Origin: Acidobacteriota bacterium
Lineage (GTDB): Bacteria; Acidobacteriota; Blastocatellia; RBC074
DNA length: 7,538 nucleotides
Direction of reading: 5' to 3'
Assembly: GCA_013140935.1 (NCBI GenBank)
Contig: JABFSD010001225.1
Location: 1 to 7,538, forward strand
How positions within the stretch are numbered: position 1 is the stretch's first letter; every line of letters begins with the position of its first letter. The position numbers were made by a program, and so were the translations under genes. Of the stretch, positions 1-6,365 are shown one piece after another. The notes beneath the pieces were generated by a model that was given only the letters and a program-made list of their open reading frames with translations, did no database searches and had not been told where the DNA came from.

Positions 1-1
1 C

Positions 2-1435
2 CTGACGACGGTGGGCGGAACGGCGGCAGCGGTGCCAGTAGCGGCTCCGACCGGCGATAAAGTACGTGCGGCGGCGGTGGCGAGCGGACAAATCGCTTTC
101 AATCGCTTTGACCCGCGCTATTTGAATCGCACGACGATCAACCCGCAGATGCGCTCGCCTTACGTCAATCAATGGTCGTTCGGCATTCAGCGTGAGATTG
201 GCCGCAACGTGGCTGAAATCCGCTACGTCGGCAATCACAACGTAGGCCAGTTTCAGACGATCAACGCCAATCCGTTCATCGGCAATATCGTGAGCGGCTT
301 TAGCCGCCCCTATTTTGACCCGGCTACCAATACCAGCAGAACGCTCACGTTGCCGGGCTTCCCGAATGCGTTGCCGTCGGGCACGAGGGCGCTTACCGCT
401 GCGGATGGTTGTATGGACTTAGCCACAACGCCTTTCAACGAAGGCGCTTGTCTCGGACGCCTTTATAAAGCCGCTGCTGCCCGCGAACGCATCAATGGCG
501 GACTCTCGACCTATCACGGTTTGCAAACTCGCTTTGATGGCCGTTTCAAAAATGACGTGATCTATGGGGCGAGCTATACCTGGTCGCACGCGATTGATAA
601 CGTCAGCGAAGTCTTCCAGTTCAACACGGGTAACTCCAACCCGGTGGCGCAAAACCCGCTTGGCATAAATGGTGAGGAAAAAGGCGACTCTGGTTTTGAC
701 GTGCGCCATTCGTTCACGGCGAATCTGATTTGGGAGCTGCCGTTCGGTAAAGGCAAACGCTTCCTGAGCAGCAGCAAGAAATGGCTTGATCTGGCCGTGG
801 GCGGTTGGCAGATGAACGGCACGGCGCGCATTCAGAACGGCGTGTGGTTTACCCCGATTCATCCGACGTCGGCGAACAATCCTTATGAAGACACGACCTA
901 TATGAATGCCTTCATCGGGGTGGCTCAGGTGCGTGCCTTCAATGGCAACCCGAATGCGGCGCTCACTTCGGTGGGAATTACCGACGTAGATGCCTGTGTC
1001 TTTTATGGCCTCTGCGGTACTTCGGGTGGCGCACCGATTTTGCGCACGAGTTCATCGGGCTATTACCTGATGTCTGACTTGAACAAACGCGATGCAGCGG
1101 GAAACCGCATCTACACGCCGGTGACGCCGAACGATGTGCGGTTCATCATCAACGGCCCCGGCGCGGCGCAAAAGTTTGGCACGCCTTTCGGCAATGTCGG
1201 ACGTAACACCTTCCGCAGCGATCGCATCGAGACGGTTGATTTCAGCATGTTCAAAACGTTCCACATCACCGAACGCATCAACCTGCAATACCGTTTGGAG
1301 ATGATCAACGCGCTTAACCATCCGGTGTTTGGCGCTCCGAACAGCATCAACCTGAACAATCTGAACTTCTTCAACTTCCAGGAAAACAGCGGCGGACGCC
1401 GTGTGATTTCGATGGGCTTGAGAGTGCGGTTCTAA
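2..1435 (+). CDS. TonB-dependent receptor, Oar-like (C-terminal part, 5' end outside window)
   Basis: The frame is open to the left edge, so this is the last ~477 residues of a longer protein; the GTG at position 11 is just an internal valine codon. The family is an outer-membrane beta-barrel receptor of usually about 1,000-1,200 residues, with an N-terminal carboxypeptidase-regulatory-like domain and a plug, both of which would lie upstream. Visible barrel hallmarks, counted from codon 11, are SPYVNQWSFGIQREIG (49-64), EIRYVGNH (69-76), STYHGLQTRFDGRF (166-179), SYTWSHAIDN (188-197), FDVRHSFTANLIWELPFGKGKRF (229-251, written in part) and, near the end, FKTFHITERINLQYRLEMINALNHPVFG-type strands. 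The last residue is Phe, as expected for a BAM-assembled barrel. Substrate is unknown; in this phylum such receptors are numerous and often linked to glycan or oligomer uptake. Family assignment is firm; transported ligand cannot be inferred. It is followed by a strong terminator. Confidence 0.93.
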   Translation: MTTVGGTAAAVPVAAPTGDKVRAAAVASGQIAFNRFDPRYLNRTTINPQMRSPYVNQWSFGIQREIGRNVAEIRYVGNHNVGQFQTINANPFIGNIVSGFSRPYFDPATNTSRTLTLPGFPNALPSGTRALTAADGCMDLATTPFNEGACLGRLYKAAAARERINGGLSTYHGLQTRFDGRFKNDVIYGASYTWSHAIDNVSEVFQFNTGNSNPVAQNPLGINGEEKGDSGFDVRHSFTANLIWELPFGKGKRFLSSSKKWLDLAVGGWQMNGTARIQNGVWFTPIHPTSANNPYEDTTYMNAFIGVAQVRAFNGNPNAALTSVGITDVDACVFYGLCGTSGGAPILRTSSSGYYLMSDLNKRDAAGNRIYTPVTPNDVRFIINGPGAAQKFGTPFGNVGRNTFRSDRIETVDFSMFKTFHITERINLQYRLEMINALNHPVFGAPNSINLNNLNFFNFQENSGGRRVISMGLRVRF

Positions 1436-1465
1436 CCCTTGCTGTCACTGACGGCGAACAAACAA

Positions 1466-1511
1466 AACGCCGCGCACAATCTTTTCAGGTTGTGCGCGGC
1501 GTTCTTTTTTT
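1466..1511. terminator. Strong intrinsic terminator, probably bidirectional
   Basis: A perfect 14-bp stem (1466-1479 with 1490-1503; arm AACGCCGCGCACAA) encloses a 10-nt loop and is followed by C and seven T (1505-1511). Read on the minus strand the same stem is followed by TTTTGTTTGTT, a weaker T-rich tail. It lies 30 nt after the receptor stop and 17 nt beyond the stop of the convergent VWA gene, so it can end both transcripts. Confidence 0.93.
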
Positions 1512-1528
1512 GCTCGTTTGTTTGGTGA

Positions 1529-3166
1529 TTAGCGATCAAGTCGTTTGATGGACAAGTTATCGAATTCCGCTGTGCCGCCGTTAAAGACCAATCCCACTTT
1601 ACCCGCGCGATGCGTTGCGTCTTTGATTTCGTTCAGCTTCATCGCGTTCGCATAAATCTCGATCTTCTCGCCTACGCATTTGAGTTTGAATTGCGAAGCC
1701 ACGCGAATGGCGGAATCCCTACGCCATGAGATCAACACGATCTCCCGTCCGCCTGCGACTTTGGTCAGGCGATACATCCCGATTTCTGGATTGGGAGCGG
1801 CTGACACGCTGAGTTGGTAATAGCCTGTTTCGTTCATCCTGAACGACATGCCTGCCACCGAGAAAACATCCGAAGTGGGATTGCGGATTTGCCCCGAATC
1901 CAGTCGGGAGCGTTCGGGCGGCGTCAGGAAGTTCACGCTGAAAGTCGCCTCAAAATCGCTGTATTGATAAGGCAAAGCAGGCAGCACAACCTTGTCGTTC
2001 ACGCGGTATTTGCCTTTTACGATGATGCTCGTCGCGGTTTGCGGCCAATGGGTTCCTGCCTGATCAAACGTCTCACGATAAAGCGGCGGCGGTTCGGTCG
2101 CAGCCTCGGCCAGCTCTCCTGGATTTTTCAGATCAAGTTTTAACAACGCGGCGGCGTGTTTGCCCAGCGGTTTGGTCTTATCCAATTCCGTAGCTTCATC
2201 AGAAAGAAAGCCGCGCCGCGTTTTGATGCGCAAAGCCGCGTTGCGCACCTTCACTTCGATTTGCCGATAAGACTTATCGCTTGGTGAATCAGGCAGGTAA
2301 TAAGCCAGCAAGTATTGCCGCCGCAAACTCGCCGCAATGGCCGCGATGGTTTGTTCCAACTCTTTGGCCGAACGCGGGAAGAAGGTTTCGGCTCCGGTTT
2401 CTTCGGCCAGTGCGCGAAAGATGAATTTCGGGTTCGCTACCGACACGCCAGCGGTCGTTTCCACGGTAGCTTTATCGTCGTTGTAAACCGAGGCTTCGAG
2501 CGGGCTGTAAAATCCGACCGTATAAATTTGTACGTCGGATTGTTGTGCGCGCCGCAGCAATTCGTTGAGCGTATGTTTGCTGTGCTGATCGCTGCCGTCG
2601 GTGATGACGATGAGCGCGCGACGTGGATGGCGGCTGCGTTGTAACTTGTCGAGTCCGGCAATCAGCGCATCATAGAGCGCCGTGCCGCCTTCGGGCTTGA
2701 GCAAGGTAAGTGGGCTGGCGATCTGTTCGTAGTTCGACGTGTAATCAGACAACTCGCCCACGTAATCATTGAAGGCGATGCAAAAGGCTTCGTTGCGCGG
2801 ATTGCCTGCACGCAGAAACGCGAGCGCGACGGCTTTGGCCTGTTCGAGCTTATTGCTTTCGCCCATGCTCTGGCTGCGGTCAAGCAGCAAACCGAAACTG
2901 ATCGGCTCGTCTTCCTGTTTGAAAAAGGCGATCTCTTGCGGCTTGCCGTTTTCGAAGACGGTGAAATCTGGTTGGGTCAATTGGCCGACGGGCTGGCCTT
3001 GCTTGTCGAATACGCCGACGTTGAGCAGCGCCAGCTTGGTGTCGAGGCGAATTGTGTCAGGTTCATTCGCTTTGGCAGGCTGTGGCTGCTGTGCGTGAAC
3101 GGCTTGCCACGACGAAATCAACCCAAGCAGTCCGAGCAGGGCTTTCAGTAGTTTATTTGTTTGCAT
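1529..3166 (-). CDS. Secreted VWA-domain protein (VWFA-related Acidobacterial family) with C-terminal LamG-like domain
   Basis: The 545-aa protein starts at ATG 3166, with AAAGGAG seven nt upstream (3174-3180). Residues 1-25 form a Sec signal peptide with likely cleavage VHA|QQ. Residues ~45-85 (NVGVFDKQGQPVGQLTQPDF, then FENGKPQEI) are the entry module typical of acidobacterial VWFA-related proteins. The VWA domain (~90-290) has a complete metal-ion-dependent adhesion site: D96-x-S98-x-S100, T162 in GGTALYDA, and D190 in VITDGSD, so metal-dependent ligand binding is plausible. Residues ~363-541 (YRETFDQAG to KVGLVFNGGTAEFDNLSI) look like a jelly-roll concanavalin/LamG-type domain, a common carbohydrate- or protein-binding module. 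The inferred role is a periplasmic or surface binding protein; partner unknown. A minus-strand CATAAT at 3201-3196 is a possible -10, with no clear -35. Single gene, convergent with the receptor. Confidence 0.92.
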   Translation of the reverse strand: MQTNKLLKALLGLLGLISSWQAVHAQQPQPAKANEPDTIRLDTKLALLNVGVFDKQGQPVGQLTQPDFTVFENGKPQEIAFFKQEDEPISFGLLLDRSQSMGESNKLEQAKAVALAFLRAGNPRNEAFCIAFNDYVGELSDYTSNYEQIASPLTLLKPEGGTALYDALIAGLDKLQRSRHPRRALIVITDGSDQHSKHTLNELLRRAQQSDVQIYTVGFYSPLEASVYNDDKATVETTAGVSVANPKFIFRALAEETGAETFFPRSAKELEQTIAAIAASLRRQYLLAYYLPDSPSDKSYRQIEVKVRNAALRIKTRRGFLSDEATELDKTKPLGKHAAALLKLDLKNPGELAEAATEPPPLYRETFDQAGTHWPQTATSIIVKGKYRVNDKVVLPALPYQYSDFEATFSVNFLTPPERSRLDSGQIRNPTSDVFSVAGMSFRMNETGYYQLSVSAAPNPEIGMYRLTKVAGGREIVLISWRRDSAIRVASQFKLKCVGEKIEIYANAMKLNEIKDATHRAGKVGLVFNGGTAEFDNLSIKRLDR

Positions 3167-3424
3167 AGGCGCGCTCCTTTTTGCGTAGCCAGTGGATTAT
3201 GCTTGAGCGCGGCGAAGCATCACCGAAAGGCGTGAGCGAGGCAAATTGTTTTGCAACGATCTGATGGGGCAGCCATTCTGAGGCGATGTCAGTCCACGCA
3301 TACTTTTTCAACTCCGTTACGACCTGACTCAAACAAGGAGCGCCAACGGAACAGCGTGAAAATTATTCTCAGCCTTGTTATGTTGGCAATGACCGACCAA
3401 TGATTTCAAACGGCGAGGCGAGTT

Positions 3425-3799
3425 ATGACCACCGTAATAAATGAACCAAACGATCAAGAGATTATCCGCGCCAGTCGCCAAGTGGATGAGCGTTTTCTGG
3501 CGGCGTTGGTGCGGCGCATCGTCGAGGCCAGCGGAGCGACCCGTGTGATTCTTTTCGGTTCGCGCGCGCGCCATGAAGAGCGCGACGATAGCGACGTTGA
3601 TCTTTTCGTCATCGTTCCGGGCCAGGCGGTAGAGCGCGACGTGAAAAGACGCGCGATCTCACACGCGCTGGTGAAGCACTTGATCCCGCTCGACATCATT
3701 GTGCGCACCGAAGACGATGTGCGGCGCGCCACCTTGTTGGGCGACCCATTTATCGTGGACGACATTTTACGGGAAGGGAGAGAGCTTTATGCCCGATAG
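3425..3799 (+). CDS. MNT-type nucleotidyltransferase (partner of HEPN protein)
   Basis: A 124-aa minimal nucleotidyltransferase. The catalytic signature is intact: G45-S46, ten residues, then D57-x-D59 (GSRAR...DSDVDLFVIV), with a third carboxylate at D90 in PLDIIV. This is the GSx10DxD pol-beta fold found in MntA-like antitoxins and related stand-alone enzymes. Some MntA proteins neutralise the partner HEPN toxin by AMPylating it; whether this one does is inference. The ATG at 3425 has GAGG (3415-3418) six nt upstream. It overlaps the downstream HEPN gene by 11 nt, so the two are almost certainly co-transcribed and translationally coupled. Such cassettes are commonly mobile between genomes. 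It sits alone between unrelated envelope genes, which fits an acquired module. Confidence 0.93.
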   Translation: MTTVINEPNDQEIIRASRQVDERFLAALVRRIVEASGATRVILFGSRARHEERDDSDVDLFVIVPGQAVERDVKRRAISHALVKHLIPLDIIVRTEDDVRRATLLGDPFIVDDILREGRELYAR

Positions 3800-4178
3800 C
3801 GCTATTCCTGCTGATTGGATGGCGAAGGCGCAAGCTGATCTGCGCTCTGCGCGTGTGTTACGCTCGGCCTCACCACCCTTGCTTGAACAGGCGATATACC
3901 TGGCAGCTCAGGCAGCGGAAAAAATGCTGAAAGCCCTGCTCATCAAATACGGCGTCCCTTATCGCTCCTTTCGTCATGACGTTCCAGCAGTGCTGACTGA
4001 GGCCTGTGCTATCGAACCCAGTCTTTCCGCTTTTGACCTGAGGCTGGCAAACTTCAACGCCTACAATGTGGAAACACGCTACCCGATTTCCTCGCCGCTC
4101 ACCATAACCGAGGCAGAGGTAGATGAGGCTATCTCAACGGTTCAGGATTTGAACGCGGCGATTTCAGCGCTCCTCTGA
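3789..4178 (+). CDS. HEPN-domain protein, PF05168-like
   Basis: The gene encodes 129 aa. The start is ATG 3789, preceded by GGGAAGGGAG (3771-3780) eight nt away; the open frame extends further left but only by running across the MNT gene. The protein is all-helical: W10 and KAQADLRSAR in helix 1, QAIYLAAQAAEKMLKALLIK (34-53) in helix 2, RHD at 62-64, and AYNVETRYP (91-99) near the end. The AEKxLKALL, HD and RYP elements are typical of the HEPN family that pairs with MNT enzymes. The canonical RNase motif of HEPN toxins (R, four to six residues, H) is not evident: the only His is H63, with R59 and R62 too close to it. It may therefore be a binding or regulatory HEPN protein, or use other residues. 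Calling it a toxin would be an inference from gene pairing only. Confidence 0.9.
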   Translation: MPDSAIPADWMAKAQADLRSARVLRSASPPLLEQAIYLAAQAAEKMLKALLIKYGVPYRSFRHDVPAVLTEACAIEPSLSAFDLRLANFNAYNVETRYPISSPLTITEAEVDEAISTVQDLNAAISALL

Positions 4179-4240
4179 CGCTTCAGGTTCGTACCGCGTC
4201 CCCAAGTGAAAACCATCTAAACGAACCGTTCGATAGCATC

Positions 4241-4269
4241 GGAACTTTTCCTTTCCGAACGCCGTCTGA
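4241..4269 (+). promoter_or_regulatory. Candidate sigma-E/ECF-type promoter upstream of the DUF4349 gene
   Basis: GGAACTT (4241-4247) and TCTGA (4265-4269) are separated by 17 nt. This matches the -35/-10 pattern of enterobacterial sigma-E promoters, where the spacing is about 16. Transcription would begin near 4275 and give a ~155-nt leader before the ATG at 4431. The downstream gene is an envelope lipoprotein, a fitting target for an envelope-responsive ECF factor. ECF consensus in this phylum is not known to me, so this is a candidate only. Confidence 0.4.
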
Positions 4270-4430
4270 GCGTGACGCCGCATGGCAAAAGGCCGATGAT
4301 GAAGCAAGATCGGCAAGGAAAGTTGTTTGCAAAGCTGCACAGGCGCTGCGTTCTTTCACCGCGCCGCAAACAATCAAGTGCCATTCGGTCATTACGTTCA
4401 TTAACCAGTTCGCCAACCTTCGGAGGATTT

Positions 4431-5444
4431 ATGCAACAGAAACGCTTTGTGTGGGTATTGTTATTCGCCCTTTGTCTGATGGCTTGTGGCCGCAGTAACG
4501 AAGCTGAACTCAATCAGGGAGTGATAGTGCGTAACGGGTCCAGTGAGGCCACCGCCATGCCTGCTGCTGCACCACCGATGGTTGTGGCGGAAAGTGTGGC
4601 GGAATTCAGTAAGGCAAAGAGTGCCTACCGAGAAAGCCCGCCACCTCAAGCAGGGCAAGAAAGCGGGACGCTCGGCAAAGTTGACGCTTCGCAATCAGCC
4701 GCGCAAGCCTTTGATCGCAAGATCATCCGCAATGGCAATCTCGAAATCGAACTCGATCAGCCTGAAGTCGCGCAGCGCAAAGCCGCTACGATTGCCGAAA
4801 CGAACGGCGGCTTCGTCGTGACTTCAGAAGCGCGCAAGACCGATGGTAGCGTATTCGTCAACGTGGTGTTGCGCGTACCGGCGGCGAATTTCAATACGGT
4901 AATCGAGTTGCTGCGTTCGCAACTCGGCGACAAGGCGGGCGGCAAGATTTTGCAGGACAAGATCAGCGGGCAGGACGTGACCGAAGAGTTTCTCGACCTC
5001 GAAGCCCGCATCAAAACCAAGAAGGCGCTGGAAGATCAGTTTCTCGTGATTATGCGTTCGGCGCACAAAGTCGAAGACGCGCTCGAAGTGCAGCGCCAGA
5101 TTGCCGAAGTGCGCGGCGAGATCGAACAGATGGAAGGCCGACGCCGCTTCCTTGAAAATCAGGCGGCGCTTTCGACGATTACGATGGCGTTGCATACGCC
5201 GGCACCGGTGAGGCTGGCGAGTTCGCCCAAAGGGTTTTGGTTTCAGGTGCGGCAGGCTTTCGCCAATGGCGTAGACAATGCGTTAGGCATCGTGCTGGGC
5301 GTAATTCAGTTCGTATTGTTGATGATTCCGATTCTGGTGTTGATCGTGTTGCCGGTGGCGGCGGTGTTCTGGTGGTTGAAGAAACGATTGGGTTGGAGGA
5401 TGGGAAAAGGAGCAACGAGCGATGTCAGTGAATCAATTGGGTGA
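4431..5444 (+). CDS. DUF4349 domain lipoprotein with C-terminal membrane helix
   Basis: The 337-aa product starts at ATG 4431, with GGAGG at 4422-4426. An upstream in-frame ATG (4272) is rejected because the lipoprotein signal begins exactly here. Residues 1-18 plus Cys19 form a type II signal peptide (lipobox LMAC). Residues ~22-93 are a low-complexity Ala/Pro/Ser/Glu-rich linker. The DUF4349 domain covers ~95-256: RKIIRNGNLEIEL, VVLRVPAANFNTVIELL, then DVTEEFLDLEARIKTKKALE and VEDALEVQRQIAEVRGEIEQ, the last parts predicted as a long coiled coil (~185-245), closing with ALSTITMAL. A hydrophobic helix (~284-316) is followed by the basic tail KKRLGWRMGKG, placing the C terminus in the cytoplasm. 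The family's function is not established; an envelope structural or stress role is inference. Single gene; no clear terminator directly downstream. Confidence 0.92.
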   Translation: MQQKRFVWVLLFALCLMACGRSNEAELNQGVIVRNGSSEATAMPAAAPPMVVAESVAEFSKAKSAYRESPPPQAGQESGTLGKVDASQSAAQAFDRKIIRNGNLEIELDQPEVAQRKAATIAETNGGFVVTSEARKTDGSVFVNVVLRVPAANFNTVIELLRSQLGDKAGGKILQDKISGQDVTEEFLDLEARIKTKKALEDQFLVIMRSAHKVEDALEVQRQIAEVRGEIEQMEGRRRFLENQAALSTITMALHTPAPVRLASSPKGFWFQVRQAFANGVDNALGIVLGVIQFVLLMIPILVLIVLPVAAVFWWLKKRLGWRMGKGATSDVSESIG

Positions 5445-5508
5445 TGAAGGGAATGAGTGCTGTCAGTGTGTCTGTGTAGTGGGGTGAGGCGGAAAAGAAA
5501 TTGAAGCT

Positions 5509-5649
5509 GGCCTTCGGCTGCCGTTGTGAAGATACGCGGATGTTTAGGAGTGTTGCGGTCTTCAGGTAGGACTTGTCGTGGGTTGTTGCGGGTTGCGGTT
5601 ATTGCTCTGTGTCAGAGAGCAGGTAAGACACAACGGGCAGCCAAAGGCC
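5509..5649. repeat. Long inverted repeat enclosing 100 nt (unknown element or structured RNA)
   Basis: The left arm 5509-5528 (GGCCTTCGGCTGCCGTTGTG) is nearly the exact reverse complement of the right arm 5629-5649: 19 of 21 positions pair, with one substitution and one single-base gap. The 100 nt between the arms contain a small inner hairpin (TGCTCT 5603-5608 with AGAGCA 5616-5621) and the GTTGCGG repeats. As RNA this would be a long closed stem with an internal structured loop; as DNA it resembles short terminal inverted repeats of a ~141-bp miniature element. No target duplication is visible at the flanks. I do not recognise it as any known RNA family. Confidence 0.75.
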
Positions 5650-5725
5650 TCATCTGAGCGCGCGGTGGGACGCATCTCGGAATAGCAAAATAGCCAAATT
5701 CGTAAAATACAAAGATCGTTCACGG

Positions 5726-5780
5726 TGATGCGCGCGACTGGCAGGAGCTGTGAGCAGATAAAAACCAGTCGCGCGCGTCA
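5726..5780. repeat. 16-bp GC-rich hairpin
   Basis: The arm TGATGCGCGCGACTGG (5726-5741) pairs with 5765-5780 over 16 positions, with a single G-T wobble, across a 23-nt loop. There is no T-run on either side, so it is not a standard intrinsic terminator, but it could stop or protect transcripts arriving from either convergent gene. Confidence 0.8.
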
Positions 5781-5790
5781 GAAGCTAGCG

Positions 5791-5824
5791 ACCTTGAGTT
5801 GACAGGGGGCTGTTCGCTCAAGGT
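5791..5824. repeat. Hairpin just downstream of the pilin gene
   Basis: ACCTTGAG (5791-5798) pairs exactly with CTCAAGGT (5817-5824). Inside the loop, ACAG (5802-5805) can pair with CTGT (5810-5813) over a G-rich tip, giving a two-part stem. It begins 57 nt after the pilin stop on the minus strand. Lacking a T-run, it is at best a weak or atypical terminator or a 3'-end stabiliser. Confidence 0.55.
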
Positions 5825-5880
5825 TTGGCCCAGCTTGGGATGCTAAGTGCCAGCAGGGGGAGAAAAGCTGTTACTTGCGG

Positions 5881-6096
5881 TTACTTGTTATTGACATTCG
5901 TGATGTCAACGGCGGCATCTGCGACGCGCAGTTTCGCCAGAGTGCGGTCAAAAACGGTGACGATGTTGATGCCGACGACGGTCAGCGCGAATACGCTTGT
6001 CAGACCGATCAGCGTGAGCAAGAGTGAATACTCGATGACGTCTTGCCCGCCTTCTTCCGCCAGGAAGTCTTTCAAAAGTGTTTTCAAAGTTTTCAT
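5881..6096 (-). CDS. flp: Flp-type (type IVb) pilin precursor
   Basis: The gene encodes a 71-aa prepilin. The leader MKTLKTLLKDFLAEEGG (1-17) ends in Gly17, the prepilin peptidase site. The mature protein starts QDVIEYSLLLTLIGL, with Glu at mature position 5 (E22) and Tyr at 6, the Flp signature, followed by a hydrophobic helix (~20-48) that both anchors the subunit and packs the pilus core. The short C-terminal part (~50-71) is polar. Flp pilins are polymerised by Tad machinery for adhesion or surface colonisation; no tad, cpa or peptidase gene is in the window, so assembly genes must be elsewhere. I chose ATG 6096; an in-frame ATG at 6108 (adding MRIA) is possible because ribosome-binding sites are weak. 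The TTG at 6174 is excluded because it lies inside the promoter. A sigma-54 promoter lies ~50 nt upstream of the start. Confidence 0.9.
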   Translation of the reverse strand: MKTLKTLLKDFLAEEGGQDVIEYSLLLTLIGLTSVFALTVVGINIVTVFDRTLAKLRVADAAVDITNVNNK

Positions 6097-6158
6097 TGCG
6101 ATTCTCATCCAGGTGAAGTGAACGTCATCGCTGTCGTTCGTGTTACGCAAACCCTTTG

Positions 6159-6173
6159 GCAACGACCGTGCCA
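6159..6173 (-). promoter_or_regulatory. Sigma-54 (-24/-12) promoter of the pilin gene
   Basis: On the minus strand the sequence reads TGGCACG GTCG TTGC, an exact match to the RpoN consensus TGGCACG-N4-TTGC, with GG and GC ten nt apart. Only the base after it (C instead of A or T) departs from the extended consensus. Transcription would start near 6147, giving a ~50-nt leader to ATG 6096. Sigma-54 control of pilins is well established for type IVa pilA genes. The partial symmetry TTGGCA/TGCCAA (6156-6161, 6169-6174) is a by-product of this promoter. Confidence 0.82.
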
Positions 6174-6285
6174 AGCCATGCCTTCCTATGCAAAAGAATT
6201 TTTAACTGTGGCAATCATTAGATTTGTATTTCTGCAAGGCTGAGCGATGCCTATTTTAGATAGCTCTGAGGTGCGTCACAGCTTG

Positions 6286-6361
6286 TTGACGTGTCGTCAA
6301 GCCAAGACAAGTTTCTGTGAAAGGAAATGACAAACTGAGAATTTGTCGCCAAGTGATGACA
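6286..6361. promoter_or_regulatory. Putative enhancer region: dyad plus TGTC/GACA boxes upstream of the sigma-54 promoter
   Basis: A perfect dyad TTGACG-TGT-CGTCAA (6286-6300) is followed by a cluster of TGTC or its complement GACA at 6292-6295, 6306-6309, 6329-6332, 6344-6347 and 6358-6361. A second dyad, GACAAA/TTTGTC (6329-6334, 6342-6347), lies inside it. The cluster is 145-214 bp upstream of the predicted pilin transcription start, the usual place for bacterial enhancer-binding proteins. Pseudomonas PilR is known to bind TGTC-containing boxes; the link to a PilR-like activator here is inference. Confidence 0.45.
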
Positions 6362-6365
6362 ACCT

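Larger units (their letters stand above)
5445..5880. other. Non-coding convergent intergenic region rich in inverted repeats
   Basis: No frame here looks like a protein gene, and I see no tRNA or rRNA. The stretch separates the convergent DUF4349 and pilin genes and holds a long inverted repeat (5509-5649) and hairpins at 5726-5780 and 5791-5824, entered separately. It is unusually rich in G and T on the plus strand between 5445 and 5600, including three copies of GTTGCGG (5552-5558, 5585-5591, 5592-5598). It may be a relic of a mobile element, an RNA gene, or simply a transcription-end region. Confidence 0.6.

Noticed and set aside
2315..2644. Plus-strand frames within the VWA gene
   Set aside because: Antisense shadows of a protein with a full signal peptide, VWA metal site and C-terminal domain.
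3699..3788. N-terminal extension of the HEPN protein
   Set aside because: It would overlap the MNT gene by 101 nt; the ATG at 3789 has a good ribosome site and starts at the family's usual position.
4272..4430. N-terminal extension of the DUF4349 protein
   Set aside because: The lipoprotein signal begins at ATG 4431, directly after GGAGG; the extension has no recognisable features.
5629..5680. Possible c-di-GMP (GEMM-type) riboswitch, because of GTGGGACGCA and GGGCA-like strings
   Set aside because: The conserved core, tetraloop and receptor are not in the right order or spacing, and no gene follows on that strand; part of the sequence is better explained by the inverted repeat.
6209..6237. 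A second sigma-54-like element on the plus strand (TGGCA ... TGCAA)
   Set aside because: The spacing between the two half-sites is far longer than the fixed ten nt required, and no gene follows on the plus strand.
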